Assembly (NCBI GenBank): GCA_900754615.1
Contig: CAAEDN010000130.1
Span: 1-7,807 of the forward strand
Source of the DNA: an uncultured Holdemanella sp.
Lineage (GTDB): Bacteria; Bacillota_I; Bacilli_A; Erysipelotrichales; Erysipelotrichaceae
Direction: 5' to 3'
Length of the DNA: 7,807 nucleotides
A model generated the notes under the pieces. The model saw nothing but the letters and a program-made list of their open reading frames with translations, was not told the origin of the DNA and did not search any database. The translations under genes and the position numbers were made by a program. Below, piece after piece: positions 1 through 5,799 of the stretch (positions within the stretch are counted from its first letter, which is position 1; each line of letters begins with the position of its first letter).

Positions 1-85
1 CTTTTTTTTTGCAAAAAAAGAGAGTGGGTAGTCAGTCCACTCTTTTATGCTCTGTTGTCCGGTCATTTCTGTTGAGCCAATTGTA
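1..85. repeat. Terminal redundancy, left copy (circle closure)
   Basis: These 85 bases are identical to 7723-7807, and the match runs to both ends of the window. This is the usual sign of a circular molecule written linearly with an overlap, giving a unique length of 7722 bp. The overlap falls inside the type I toxin-antitoxin locus, so the toxin gene is complete here and only partly repeated at the right end. Confidence 0.95.
13..46 (-). terminator. Intrinsic terminator of the Fst-like toxin mRNA
   Basis: On the minus strand the 7-bp arms AGAGTGG (43-37) and CCACTCT (27-21) close a nine-base loop, and a run of T follows. The stem overlaps the last codons and the stop of the toxin ORF, which is common in short type I toxin mRNAs. 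The loop reads ACTGACTAC. Six of its bases (TGACTA) are complementary to the loop of the antitoxin RNA terminator, so a kissing contact between the two RNAs is possible. Confidence 0.75.
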
Positions 86-148
86 GATGTAGTTGGCGGC
101 CACACCTGCTATAACAGAAACTAAAAAATCACAAAATTGTTGTACCAC
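32..148 (-). CDS. Fst-like type I toxin peptide, 38 aa
   Basis: A short GTG-started ORF encodes a peptide with a hydrophobic segment at residues 5-23 (FCDFLVSVIAGVAANYIY), then NWLNRND and a charged tail. This resembles the Fst/Ldr-like family: a membrane helix, then a WL-x-R/K junction, then a polar C-terminus. Members insert into the inner membrane and damage the cell when their antisense RNA is lost. The start is fixed by a perfect Shine-Dalgarno (AAGGAGGTG) whose GGAGG lies seven bases before the GTG. A stem of CTCACC (minus 174-169) with GGTGAG (157-152) overlaps that site and could hold it closed. A convergent small RNA (7665-7731) carries the matching anti-start sequence. The family assignment is from pattern only. 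A plain holin-like small peptide is the alternative. Confidence 0.72.
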   Translation of the reverse strand: MVQQFCDFLVSVIAGVAANYIYNWLNRNDRTTEHKRVD

Positions 149-219
149 GTTCTCACCTCCTTCGCGTTGGTGAGCCCAGACAACAGAAAAATTATATCAT
201 AATTAAAAAACGCTCCTAA
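149..219 (-). promoter_or_regulatory. Toxin mRNA promoter and inhibitory 5' leader
   Basis: On the minus strand an extended -10 (TGaTATAAT, -10 at 196-191) lies 17 bases from a weak -35 (TTAGGA, 219-214) inside the end of the upstream gene. Transcription should start near 184. The leader can form a stem over the ribosome site (174-169 with 157-152). It also carries twelve bases (187-176) complementary, with one G-U pair, to the 3' part of the same mRNA (62-51). Such 5'-3' closure keeps several type I toxin mRNAs silent until processed. Confidence 0.65.
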
Positions 220-862
220 TAATTTTTAAAACACTGTTCATCACTTTATATGTTGGCCATCCTAAAAAGCCTCCAATAAATACAAGCAAAAACCCAGCCG
301 AAACAAATGCTATCCACTTATTGATCCATACATTTTTAAAGTTGATCCAGAATTCTTTCTTTTTCAAATCTGCACTGATTCTATCAAGCTCTTCCTGTTT
401 GGATTCAATTGATTTATTTATAGTTTTTAATTTGTTTTCTTGATATTCTATGTGCTCTGAAAGGTGTTTTATTTGTTCCTTAAGAACAGTTTCCTGGTTT
501 CTGTAGTTTAAATCAAGCTCTTTTCTTTTTGCCTCGTATAGCGCATTTAATGAGGTTGTATCCGTAATATTGTCGTTTAATTCAATGATTTGCTGATTCA
601 TTACCTGCTGGTTATAGGCAAACTTATCTAATCTGTCATTCAATTGTTCCTTCTCTTTTGCTGCAGCCACTTCATTTTGTGCGAATACAGAACGAATCAG
701 TTGTCTCATTGCATCTTGATTAGAATCTAATTCTTGTTTTTTGCAAGCAACTGTTTGTTCTAATTCATCCTTCTGCGTCTGTATCTGGTACTGCTGATTG
801 CTTGTTTGTTGTACCTGCTGCTTCAATCTATCCAGATTGTTTTTTTTAGATATCGATCTCAT
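203..862 (-). CDS. Coiled-coil, C-terminally membrane-anchored mobilization accessory protein, 219 aa
   Basis: Residues 1-170 are almost entirely charged or polar heptad-like sequence rich in Q, E, K, L and N, predicting a long coiled coil. One hydrophobic segment follows (about 183-202, IAFVSAGFLLVFIGGFLG), then a short basic tail. The protein should therefore be tail-anchored with the coiled coil in the cytoplasm. Its ATG lies 17 bases inside the end of the relaxase gene, with AGGAG eight bases upstream, so the two are likely co-translated. MobQ plasmids often carry a small membrane partner that helps dock the relaxosome at the transfer channel (compare MobB of RSF1010). A similar role is inferred from position and topology, not from a recognised domain. 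The 3' end holds the -35 region of the toxin promoter. Confidence 0.7.
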   Translation of the reverse strand: MRSISKKNNLDRLKQQVQQTSNQQYQIQTQKDELEQTVACKKQELDSNQDAMRQLIRSVFAQNEVAAAKEKEQLNDRLDKFAYNQQVMNQQIIELNDNITDTTSLNALYEAKRKELDLNYRNQETVLKEQIKHLSEHIEYQENKLKTINKSIESKQEELDRISADLKKKEFWINFKNVWINKWIAFVSAGFLLVFIGGFLGWPTYKVMNSVLKIIRSVF

Positions 863-2174
863 ATCCTCGGCTCCTTTCTATATTTCTTTCATGTTCTTCA
901 ATCAGAAATGTAGCTTTATCTATACGTTCTTCAAAACTCAATCCTCTGATCTCCTGTCGATATTCTTCCTGTGTGAGGTCTTTATATGCTTCCGGTTCTA
1001 ATACCTTTAGCTGACTTAACATCTCTTTTTGGCGCATATCCTGTTCTTCTATGTCATGTATCAGACTTAACTTGCTGTCTATCACTTCTGTAAATTCATG
1101 ATCAAGATGATTTAGATCTTCAATCTGATTGTTTAAACTTTTAATTTCATTATCAAGTCTTTTATTTTCTTTAAACATGTCATTGAATTTATCTTTTATT
1201 CCATTCCAGGCCTTTGCAGCCTCATATTCTCGGCTTTTGCGTTTGATATATATTTTAAGATTTCGGAGTGTGTCCATGACCCAGTCTGCCATTTCATGTA
1301 CTAACTCAATTGCTTTTGGTGTTATTTTCTTTTCTTTAGCATTTGCCTCTTTTACATTTTCTAGGACTTCTTGTTTAATAGAAATGTAATTTTTTAATTG
1401 TATCGGTTCTAATTCGATATGTTGTTTTACATTTTCGTTATATCGTTTAACTTCTGCATTCCACGCTTTTGCATTATCTAAATAATCTTTACTTGCTCCT
1501 TTGTATAACTTCTTCTGTGATAGATAGGGGTTATTTTTTATACCATCGTGTAAATCTAATTTGTAACCGTACTTATTTAAAGTGTCTTTGACTATCTTGT
1601 TTTTGTGATGTAACCACCAACGTTCAGTAAATTTTTTATCCTTTACTTTGAATATGTCCGTTTGATATTTGATGTTACCCTCTTTATCTCGTTGGACTTC
1701 TCCCTTTTTATGAACCAATACAGCATTTTCACTATTTGCTTTTGCTAATTTATGCGTATCTTTATCATGCCAAATGTCTTTCTTGTATACTTTAGGCTCA
1801 AGATCTATTTGGTTTTCACGCTCACTAAAAAGAATATGGACATGAAGATTCGTGCGGTTGTGATTCCAATGAACTGCATATTCATAGTCCTTATTTTCGC
1901 CAACTATCTCATGAGCCAAGTCATCGCAGATTTGCTCTAATCTGCATTTATCTTCGGCAAGTTTATTCGGTAAAGCAATATGAACTTCAAGTGCCTCATT
2001 ATTGGCAACATTCGATTTTTGATGTTCCTTTTCAAAAGAAGAATGTTCCTGCCATGAGTATTGCATTTCTATTTTTTGCAATACGATTTTTTCTTGTCGC
2101 TTCTCATCATTCAAGTAATTAGAACGCCCAACCACATTAGAAATTTTGGCTATTCTACCATAAACTGTTGCCAT
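846..2174 (-). CDS. mobA: MobQ-family (MobA/MobL) relaxase, 442 aa
   Basis: This is the DNA-nicking protein for plasmid mobilization. It would cut one strand at oriT, stay bound to the 5' end and pilot it through a helper type IV channel. The N-terminal ~200 residues hold the nuclease domain. The metal-binding cluster is visible as VHWNHNRTNLHVHI, with H102, H111 and H113, and Y20 in RSNY is the candidate catalytic tyrosine. The C-terminal part (about 320-430) is charged and coiled-coil-like. The start is supported by AAAGGAGAG just upstream of the ATG. The candidate oriT lies directly upstream, and the overlapping next gene encodes a membrane partner. MobQ relaxases range widely in length and nothing looks truncated. 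The family call is firm; the exact tyrosine is less certain. Confidence 0.88.
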   Translation of the reverse strand: MATVYGRIAKISNVVGRSNYLNDEKRQEKIVLQKIEMQYSWQEHSSFEKEHQKSNVANNEALEVHIALPNKLAEDKCRLEQICDDLAHEIVGENKDYEYAVHWNHNRTNLHVHILFSERENQIDLEPKVYKKDIWHDKDTHKLAKANSENAVLVHKKGEVQRDKEGNIKYQTDIFKVKDKKFTERWWLHHKNKIVKDTLNKYGYKLDLHDGIKNNPYLSQKKLYKGASKDYLDNAKAWNAEVKRYNENVKQHIELEPIQLKNYISIKQEVLENVKEANAKEKKITPKAIELVHEMADWVMDTLRNLKIYIKRKSREYEAAKAWNGIKDKFNDMFKENKRLDNEIKSLNNQIEDLNHLDHEFTEVIDSKLSLIHDIEEQDMRQKEMLSQLKVLEPEAYKDLTQEEYRQEIRGLSFEERIDKATFLIEEHERNIERSRGYEIDI

Positions 2175-2199
2175 AAATTTCTCTCCTTTCTAGCCGTCT

Positions 2200-2270
2200 G
2201 CAAGACCGCAAACCCTTACGGCGATAGCCTTAAGGTTGAGTTTGCGCTCTCAATCGGCGAGGCCTTATAT
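2200..2270. other. Candidate oriT
   Basis: This short stretch upstream of the relaxase is clearly more GC-rich than its surroundings. It contains an inverted repeat: CGCAAAC (2207-2213) with GTTTGCG (2240-2246), and inside it CCTTA (2214-2218) with TAAGG (2231-2235). A partial direct repeat of the GGCGA..GCCTTA type occurs at 2220-2232 and 2256-2267. A GC-rich dyad beside a MobQ gene is the expected place and form of an origin of transfer. The nick site cannot be assigned by eye. Since it would lie in the relaxase mRNA leader, relaxase binding could also limit its own expression. Confidence 0.6.
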
Positions 2271-2274
2271 TCTT

Positions 2275-2304
2275 ATTGTAGCACATGTTTTTCTAGTGAA
2301 AAAA
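2275..2304 (-). promoter_or_regulatory. Probable relaxase promoter
   Basis: On the minus strand TGcTACAAT (2283-2275) is an extended -10 box. The -35 region is only weakly matched (T-rich, around 2297-2302). Transcription would begin near 2268 and run through the candidate oriT before the relaxase ribosome site. Confidence 0.4.
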
Positions 2305-2329
2305 TATATATTTTCTTGTCTCTAGGTCT

Positions 2330-2376
2330 TTGACAAAAATGAACTTCAATTATATAATTGTATTACAAGTAATACA
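2330..2376 (+). promoter_or_regulatory. relBE promoter with palindromic operator
   Basis: TTGACA (2330-2335), a 17-base spacer and TATAAT (2353-2358) form a consensus sigma-A promoter. Immediately downstream, TGTATTAC (2359-2366) and GTAATACA (2369-2376) are perfect inverted arms with a two-base gap, covering the expected transcription start. This is a typical site for autorepression by a ribbon-helix-helix antitoxin, alone or with its toxin. Confidence 0.8.
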
Positions 2377-2392
2377 TAGAGGAGGGCTTATT

Positions 2393-2617
2393 ATGACTAC
2401 AATTTCTTTAAGAGTTAATGACGATGAATCTAAATTAATTCATGACTATGTTTCTATCAACCAATTAAATATGAGCCAGTTTATTCGTGATGCTGTTCTG
2501 GATAAAATAGAGAATGACCTTGACCTTGATGAAGATCGTATCTTATATGCGTTTGAAAAAGCTAAACAAGAAAAAACATATGATCATACTGAAGTTTGGA
2601 AAATGCTTGGTGTCTAA
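2393..2617 (+). CDS. relB: RelB-like ribbon-helix-helix antitoxin, 74 aa
   Basis: The N-terminus (TTISLRVNDDESKLIHDYV) is a ribbon-helix-helix DNA-binding unit. It has the beta-strand pattern TISLRV and a second helix, MSQFIRDAVLDKI. The C-terminal half is charged and ends in WKMLGV, the part that would wrap and neutralise the toxin. The start at 2393 is chosen because GGAGGG lies at 2381-2386; the in-frame ATG at 2330 lies within the promoter -35 box. The stop codon abuts the toxin start, so the pair is co-translated. The operator over the transcription start supports autorepression. The family call (RelB-like antitoxins of Bacillota) is from recognisable sequence pattern. Confidence 0.87.
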   Translation: MTTISLRVNDDESKLIHDYVSINQLNMSQFIRDAVLDKIENDLDLDEDRILYAFEKAKQEKTYDHTEVWKMLGV

Positions 2618-2884
2618 ATGTATAAAGTAGAATTTACAGAATCTGCAGTTAAACAGTTAAAAAAATTAGATAAGCAAACTGTTCGTGTTATAAAAAACTG
2701 GGTTATCAAAAATCTAGTCAATACTCCTGATCCTAGACTGCATGGAAAAGCTTTGAAAGGGAATCTAAAAGGTATTTGGAGATACAGGGTAGGAGATTAT
2801 AGATTATTTGCATCAATTGAAGAAGAGATAATAACTATCAGCATTTTTGAAATTGGTCATAGAAGGGATATTTATAAAAAATAA
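2618..2884 (+). CDS. relE: RelE/ParE-superfamily toxin, 88 aa
   Basis: Length and sequence fit the RelE/ParE toxin fold. The C-terminal half carries the hallmark block WRYRVGDYRLF (about residues 53-63), a hydrophobic strand, and a C-terminal GHRRDIYKK. In RelE enzymes basic residues and a C-terminal tyrosine in these positions cleave mRNA in the ribosomal A site; ParE members instead poison gyrase. The intact RYRVGDYR and HRRDIY blocks favour the mRNA interferase type, but the two cannot be separated with certainty by eye. The ATG follows the antitoxin TAA with no gap, so it depends on coupled translation. Together they form a type II addiction module that kills plasmid-free daughters. Confidence 0.86.
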   Translation: MYKVEFTESAVKQLKKLDKQTVRVIKNWVIKNLVNTPDPRLHGKALKGNLKGIWRYRVGDYRLFASIEEEIITISIFEIGHRRDIYKK

Positions 2885-2909
2885 AAAAAGAGTCAAAGAC
2901 TCTTTTTTT
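2885..2909. terminator. Bidirectional terminator between relE and the convergent secreted-protein operon
   Basis: AAAAAGAGTC (2885-2894), an AAA loop and GACTCTTTTT (2898-2907) make a 10-bp stem with a T run on either strand. It directly follows the relE stop and touches the stop codon of the small membrane-protein gene reading the other way. Confidence 0.85.
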
Positions 2910-3048
2910 ATAAATAAAACATAATACATATACAAAATAAAATGAACACAATAGAACCAAAAACAATTTTATATACATTATTTTTAGCGTATAAAAAATT
3001 ATAAATTTCAAAAAGACACATTCCGATTATTACAGATAAAATCTTCAT
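2908..3048 (-). CDS. Small two-helix membrane peptide, possible immunity protein, 46 aa
   Basis: This ORF starts ten bases after the stop of the secreted-precursor gene and reads to the terminator. The peptide is very hydrophobic. Two predicted membrane segments (about residues 2-19 and 27-45, the latter IVFGSIVFILFCICIMFYL) are joined by a short loop, YAKNNVYK. No good ribosome site precedes the ATG; a GAGG is about 15 bases away, inside the upstream gene end, so translation would depend on coupling. The position matches the second cassette, where an 89-aa membrane protein follows the other secreted precursor. By analogy with bacteriocin operons it may protect the producer, but no family is recognised. 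It could also be a chance ORF in AT-rich DNA. Confidence 0.5.
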   Translation of the reverse strand: MKILSVIIGMCLFEIYNFLYAKNNVYKIVFGSIVFILFCICIMFYL

Positions 3049-3058
3049 ATTAAAATTT

Positions 3059-3610
3059 TCAATCCTCAACAGGTTTATCTGTTTCTAATCCATATTTACA
3101 TGCATAATTACGGCCTGTTTTCACACATACATTTCCAGTTGATGTTGTGTACTGTTGAATGCTACTTGCTGTCACAGTTAACAATACTACAGCGATTATA
3201 ATAGCTCCTCCAGGATGAGCGGCACAAAATGAAACTATCATAGAAATTGTAGATGCTACCAACTGCGCACCATTATATCCCACAGCATACATCATAATTC
3301 CATCAATAATCCATCCTACAACAACGCCTCCAATTGTAACTTGAACTTGATCACTTGCTCTAGTTCCATTTACATAGATACCATCAGATTGAACAACTAC
3401 TCTTTCACCTTCAAATATTGAATTTTTCAACTGACTATTAGAAACAATATATGACTCATTATTAATGATAATATTTCCGTCTTTTGAAATTTGTTGAACA
3501 CTACTTTCTTTCATAAGATATTTTGTATTATCTTGAGCAAAAATTGTATAAGATGAAAATAATGATAATGATAACATTAGTGATAAAAACATTCCTAAAA
3601 ATTTTTTCAT
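3059..3610 (-). CDS. Secreted precursor with glycine-rich hydrophobic C-terminal domain, bacteriocin-like, 183 aa
   Basis: Residues 1-25 are a classic Sec signal peptide (MKKFLGMFL, a hydrophobic core, then IFA|Q). A polar propeptide-like region runs to about 90. Next come Gly/Ile/Val-rich hydrophobic stretches (about 93-112, 116-133 and 134-150), and the tail contains C162 and C171; C129 is the third cysteine. The start is fixed by GGAGG six bases upstream. The mature part looks membrane-active, and with a small membrane protein gene behind it the unit resembles a Sec-exported bacteriocin with immunity. No known bacteriocin family is recognised. A surface or exclusion protein is an alternative. 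Its promoter region is repeated ahead of the second secreted gene (7410-6892). Confidence 0.6.
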   Translation of the reverse strand: MKKFLGMFLSLMLSLSLFSSYTIFAQDNTKYLMKESSVQQISKDGNIIINNESYIVSNSQLKNSIFEGERVVVQSDGIYVNGTRASDQVQVTIGGVVVGWIIDGIMMYAVGYNGAQLVASTISMIVSFCAAHPGGAIIIAVVLLTVTASSIQQYTTSTGNVCVKTGRNYACKYGLETDKPVED

Positions 3611-3664
3611 AAGGCACCTCCTTTAAATATCACTAGAGTATTCAACTTTCATATTCTGTATATG

Positions 3665-3738
3665 ATAATTCTAACAAGTATAAATTAAAAAACACAGTCT
3701 ACTAATGCATTAAAATTCATGATACAATTTAATGGTAG
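3665..3738 (-). promoter_or_regulatory. Shared promoter element, copy A (for the 183-aa secreted protein)
   Basis: By hand alignment these 74 bases match 7510-7583 at 64 positions without gaps. In the gene direction both copies contain TATACT (3682-3677 here) as a -10, with TTAGTA 17 bases upstream (3705-3700). Upstream of that is a conserved block, AAATTGTATCATG (3730-3718). The -35 is poor while the flanks are conserved, which suggests an activator or repressor acts on both cassettes together. Confidence 0.6.
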
Positions 3739-3739
3739 G

Positions 3740-3778
3740 AAAAATAGGTTGTATCAAATTTCATTACAACCTATTTTT
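3740..3778. terminator. Rep operon terminator
   Basis: AAAAATAGGTTGT (3740-3752) and ACAACCTATTTTT (3766-3778) form a perfect 13-bp stem with a 13-base loop and T runs on both strands. It begins at the rep stop codon, so it ends the rep mRNA and separates it from the promoter of the secreted-protein gene. Confidence 0.85.
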
Positions 3779-5121
3779 TATATATTCCACCACTTATATA
3801 CAGTCGGTTTTGTCAAACCTGTATCACGAATACAATCTGCTTTTTTTCCTTCCGGATGTTCTAATCTCCATTTTTGAACTATTGATTGCTTCGTTGGAGC
3901 ACCTTCTTTGTTAATCCATCCATTTGGATCATCATAATTTAAATCCCTTGTAAATCTAGCTATCTTCAAGTGTTGATCTTGTTTTCGGCCATTACGTTTA
4001 TTTCTTTCGATTCGAATATTCGTTAATTTCTCAATATCTTTTAAAGGAAAAGTATTGTATCGTTCATCATAACACTCTAAAGCTGATTTAATATCTTCCT
4101 CTGTAAATGGTTCTTTTTCATTTAAACCGTTTAGAAACGGTATCAAATCAATTGCATCCTGTTCTATCTCATCTTTAGATAAACCACATTTTATGCCATA
4201 AATCACCAATGTCATAATACAAAAATATCTGTGGCCATAACTGGCTCCATTTTCTTCTTTTTTTATTTGCTGGATCCACCAGTCGTATAGATCACGTTTT
4301 ACTGTCCAATAGCTTCTTATACCCTTTACAACCTTATTTTCATACCATTCCGGATATTTTTCTTTTGCCTGATCCAGTGTTAATTTACTTTCCTTAAATA
4401 ATTTTTTTGCATCTATCTCAATTTTAGTAGGAACAAAACGATTCAAATACTCTATATTGACTGGATGCTGGTTTACTCTATAAACTTCAATTCTATCCAG
4501 TGGAGCATTCTTTTTACATTTGCCACCCAATATTCTAAAAGGCTGATTTATTCCTTGTTTTTGTACTTTTTCATCAACAGAAGTGTTTTTGTTCCACATT
4601 TTTTCGGTCAAGGAGTATTTAAATTCCTTTAATTGAAGCTTCAAATTAGGGAACAATGGCACTGGTTCTTCAAAAACATAATATAAATGTATTCCATGAC
4701 CACTTAAAGCCACGTAATTTGGTAATGGATAATAATCAAATTCTTTATTAAATGCAGCATAAAAGAAATTATTCAAACTATTATCTGTAACACCATCAAT
4801 ATCAAATATCATTGCACACATTTTAGAAGCTCTATCAGATGTATACTTTGCTCCAAAGTAAGTTATACCATTCATTACACAAAAATCTGCATTCACAAGC
4901 TCATTTTGATAGATTTCTTCAAACTTATCTTCAAACATAATTCTGAAATGGCCATGATCTTCGTTCTCATTCTTATAATAGGCAATTGGATTTGCTTTGA
5001 AACTTCCACTATCTTCATACTCCTTCTGAATGAATCCTTCTCCAATTCTAAAAATATCTTTATATACATCCAGTGGATCAACCTTCTCTCCACCATAACT
5101 TTCAATAACATCATTTAGCAT
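3778..5121 (-). CDS. rep: Primase-polymerase-like plasmid replication initiator (Rep), 447 aa
   Basis: The N-terminal half shows archaeo-eukaryotic-primase signatures. A hydrophobic strand ends in DxD (CAMIFDIDGV, D107 and D109). Then comes SGHGIHLYYVF (residues 140-150, H145 being the sxH-type histidine), followed by QPFRILGG and a strand with an acidic residue (IEVYRV). Residues 425-447 form a helix-turn-helix (ADCIRDTGLTKPTVYKWW) that likely binds the origin. Such prim-pol fusions with DNA-binding domains serve as initiators of small plasmids, making primers at the origin. The ATG lies within the end of the 118-aa gene (11-bp overlap), with GGGAG seven bases upstream, so translation is coupled. 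No other replication protein is present. Expression appears limited by an antisense RNA and attenuator upstream. Confidence 0.82.
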   Translation of the reverse strand: MLNDVIESYGGEKVDPLDVYKDIFRIGEGFIQKEYEDSGSFKANPIAYYKNENEDHGHFRIMFEDKFEEIYQNELVNADFCVMNGITYFGAKYTSDRASKMCAMIFDIDGVTDNSLNNFFYAAFNKEFDYYPLPNYVALSGHGIHLYYVFEEPVPLFPNLKLQLKEFKYSLTEKMWNKNTSVDEKVQKQGINQPFRILGGKCKKNAPLDRIEVYRVNQHPVNIEYLNRFVPTKIEIDAKKLFKESKLTLDQAKEKYPEWYENKVVKGIRSYWTVKRDLYDWWIQQIKKEENGASYGHRYFCIMTLVIYGIKCGLSKDEIEQDAIDLIPFLNGLNEKEPFTEEDIKSALECYDERYNTFPLKDIEKLTNIRIERNKRNGRKQDQHLKIARFTRDLNYDDPNGWINKEGAPTKQSIVQKWRLEHPEGKKADCIRDTGLTKPTVYKWWNI

Positions 5122-5467
5122 ACTTACTCTCCCACTCAGAACATCTATTTATTTCACCTACATAATCACCTGCAATTACACAAAAACTTTGTTCACTTCT
5201 ATAGTTACAAGTCAAACAATTCTTAGGAATATCATTACCATCCATTTTCACCACATCTGTGTCTAAATAATAAATAACTCTATTTCTATAATTCTTCTGA
5301 GAATGCATTGGATATTCTCTAGCACCCTCTTTTAAAACAAATCCTTTCTCTAACCATTGCTTTCTTGTAAATAATCTTCTTTGCAATTCTTTAGGTAATT
5401 TATTCTTATAGCACAATCCAAATTCAGACACTAACTCAATATCATAATCTAAAATATGATAACCCAT
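5111..5467 (-). CDS. Four-cysteine protein co-translated with Rep, 118 aa
   Basis: I do not recognise the family. The protein is soluble, with a basic middle (LPKELQRRLFTRKQWLEKGF). Its C-terminus has C84-x2-C87-x8-C96-x12-C109, a pattern fit for one zinc ion or possibly an iron-sulfur cluster. Its stop overlaps the Rep start by 11 bp and both share one leader, so it very likely works with Rep. Primases of the same superfamily often use a separate zinc or Fe-S element, so it may be a detached accessory module; that is inference. AGGAGGTG precedes the ATG (GGAGG ends ten bases away). A copy-number regulator is the other option. Confidence 0.65.
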   Translation of the reverse strand: MGYHILDYDIELVSEFGLCYKNKLPKELQRRLFTRKQWLEKGFVLKEGAREYPMHSQKNYRNRVIYYLDTDVVKMDGNDIPKNCLTCNYRSEQSFCVIAGDYVGEINRCSEWESKYAK

Positions 5468-5481
5468 AAAAAGACCACCTC

Positions 5482-5535
5482 CTAGGTCACGTTATATTAT
5501 CAATATAGTTATTTTACCTTTTTACACAAAAAATA
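5482..5535. repeat. Replicon-flanking direct repeat, copy 1
   Basis: Bases 5482-5504 (CTAGGTCACGTTATATTATC plus AAT) are identical to 5980-6002. Similarity continues less exactly as TTTTACCTTTTT and an A-rich tract. The two copies lie 498 bp apart and bracket the whole replication-control region. The left copy sits directly upstream of the 118-aa gene ribosome site. Possible roles are Rep binding or the footprint of an ancestral duplication. Confidence 0.75.
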
Positions 5536-5536
5536 T

Positions 5537-5625
5537 AACACGAATTTAGCTCCGTGTTCAAGCTGATTTTTACTCTAGCAAAATGGCGTAAATGTTCCTC
5601 TGTGCAGTGCTAGAGTAAAACACGG
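5537..5625 (-). promoter_or_regulatory. Attenuator-like switch in the rep mRNA leader
   Basis: Read on the minus strand, AACACGG (5558-5552) can pair in two ways. Upstream it pairs with CCGTGTT (5625-5619), extended by the 13-bp stem TTTTACTCTAGCA (5620-5608) with TGCTAGAGTAAAA (5580-5568). Downstream its AACACG pairs with CGTGTT (5542-5537), which is followed by ATA and six T, a terminator-like form. The two structures exclude each other, the layout expected of transcriptional attenuation such as in pT181 or pIP501 plasmids. The weak point is the three-base gap before the T run. Confidence 0.55.
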
Positions 5626-5641
5626 AAATCTTGTTGCTATT

Positions 5642-5714
5642 AATAAGTACGTGTCCTCGTACTTAGCTTCTGCTAAGTCTCGGACGTTTACTTTTGAAAA
5701 GTTCATGATATAAT
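5642..5714 (+). repeat. 73-bp promoter module, copy 1 (drives the rep antisense RNA)
   Basis: This block matches 7586-7658 with a single mismatch (C at 5685, T at 7629). Its right end is a plus-strand promoter: TTTACT (5687-5692), 16 bases, and the extended -10 TGaTATAAT (-10 at 5709-5714). Its left part holds two overlapping hairpins: AAGTACG (5645-5651) with CGTACTT (5658-5664), and ACTTAGC (5661-5667) with GCTAAGT (5672-5678). They share ACTT and cannot form together. Confidence 0.85.
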
Positions 5715-5720
5715 GAAAGT

Positions 5721-5778
5721 ACTTAAGATGTGTCTTAGGACATGAGAAAAGAGAGGATTGCAGTCCTCTCTTTTTTTT
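5721..5778 (+). ncRNA. Candidate antisense (countertranscript) RNA against the rep leader
   Basis: A strong promoter ends at 5714, so transcription should begin near 5721. An intrinsic terminator follows: GAGAGGA (5751-5757), a six-base loop, TCCTCTC (5764-5770) and eight T. The ~58-base product would have a 5' stem CTTAAGA/TCTTAGG (5722-5728 with 5733-5739) and the terminator stem. It is fully complementary to the leader of the minus-strand rep mRNA, upstream of the attenuator. Position and size fit an RNAI/RNAIII-type copy-number regulator. No ORF with a ribosome site lies inside it. Confidence 0.7.
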
Positions 5779-5799
5779 CGTATTCTGCAATGTTTGTTC

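Noticed and set aside
798..1389. Plus-strand ORFs opposite the mobilization genes (798-1001, 1129-1389)
   Set aside because: They are Phe/Ser/Leu-rich antisense shadows of the well-supported coiled-coil and relaxase genes.
2330..2392. Longer antitoxin start at 2330
   Set aside because: It lies inside the TTGACA promoter and upstream of the expected transcription start. The ATG at 2393 has GGAGGG.
5575..5790. 71-codon minus-strand ORF crossing the antisense RNA and the 73-bp module
   Set aside because: It needs a TTG start with only a weak AGGA ahead. It lies across the antisense RNA, its terminator and the attenuator arms, and the duplicated module at 7586-7658 keeps only its middle part. 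The RNA and promoter explanation accounts for the conservation better.
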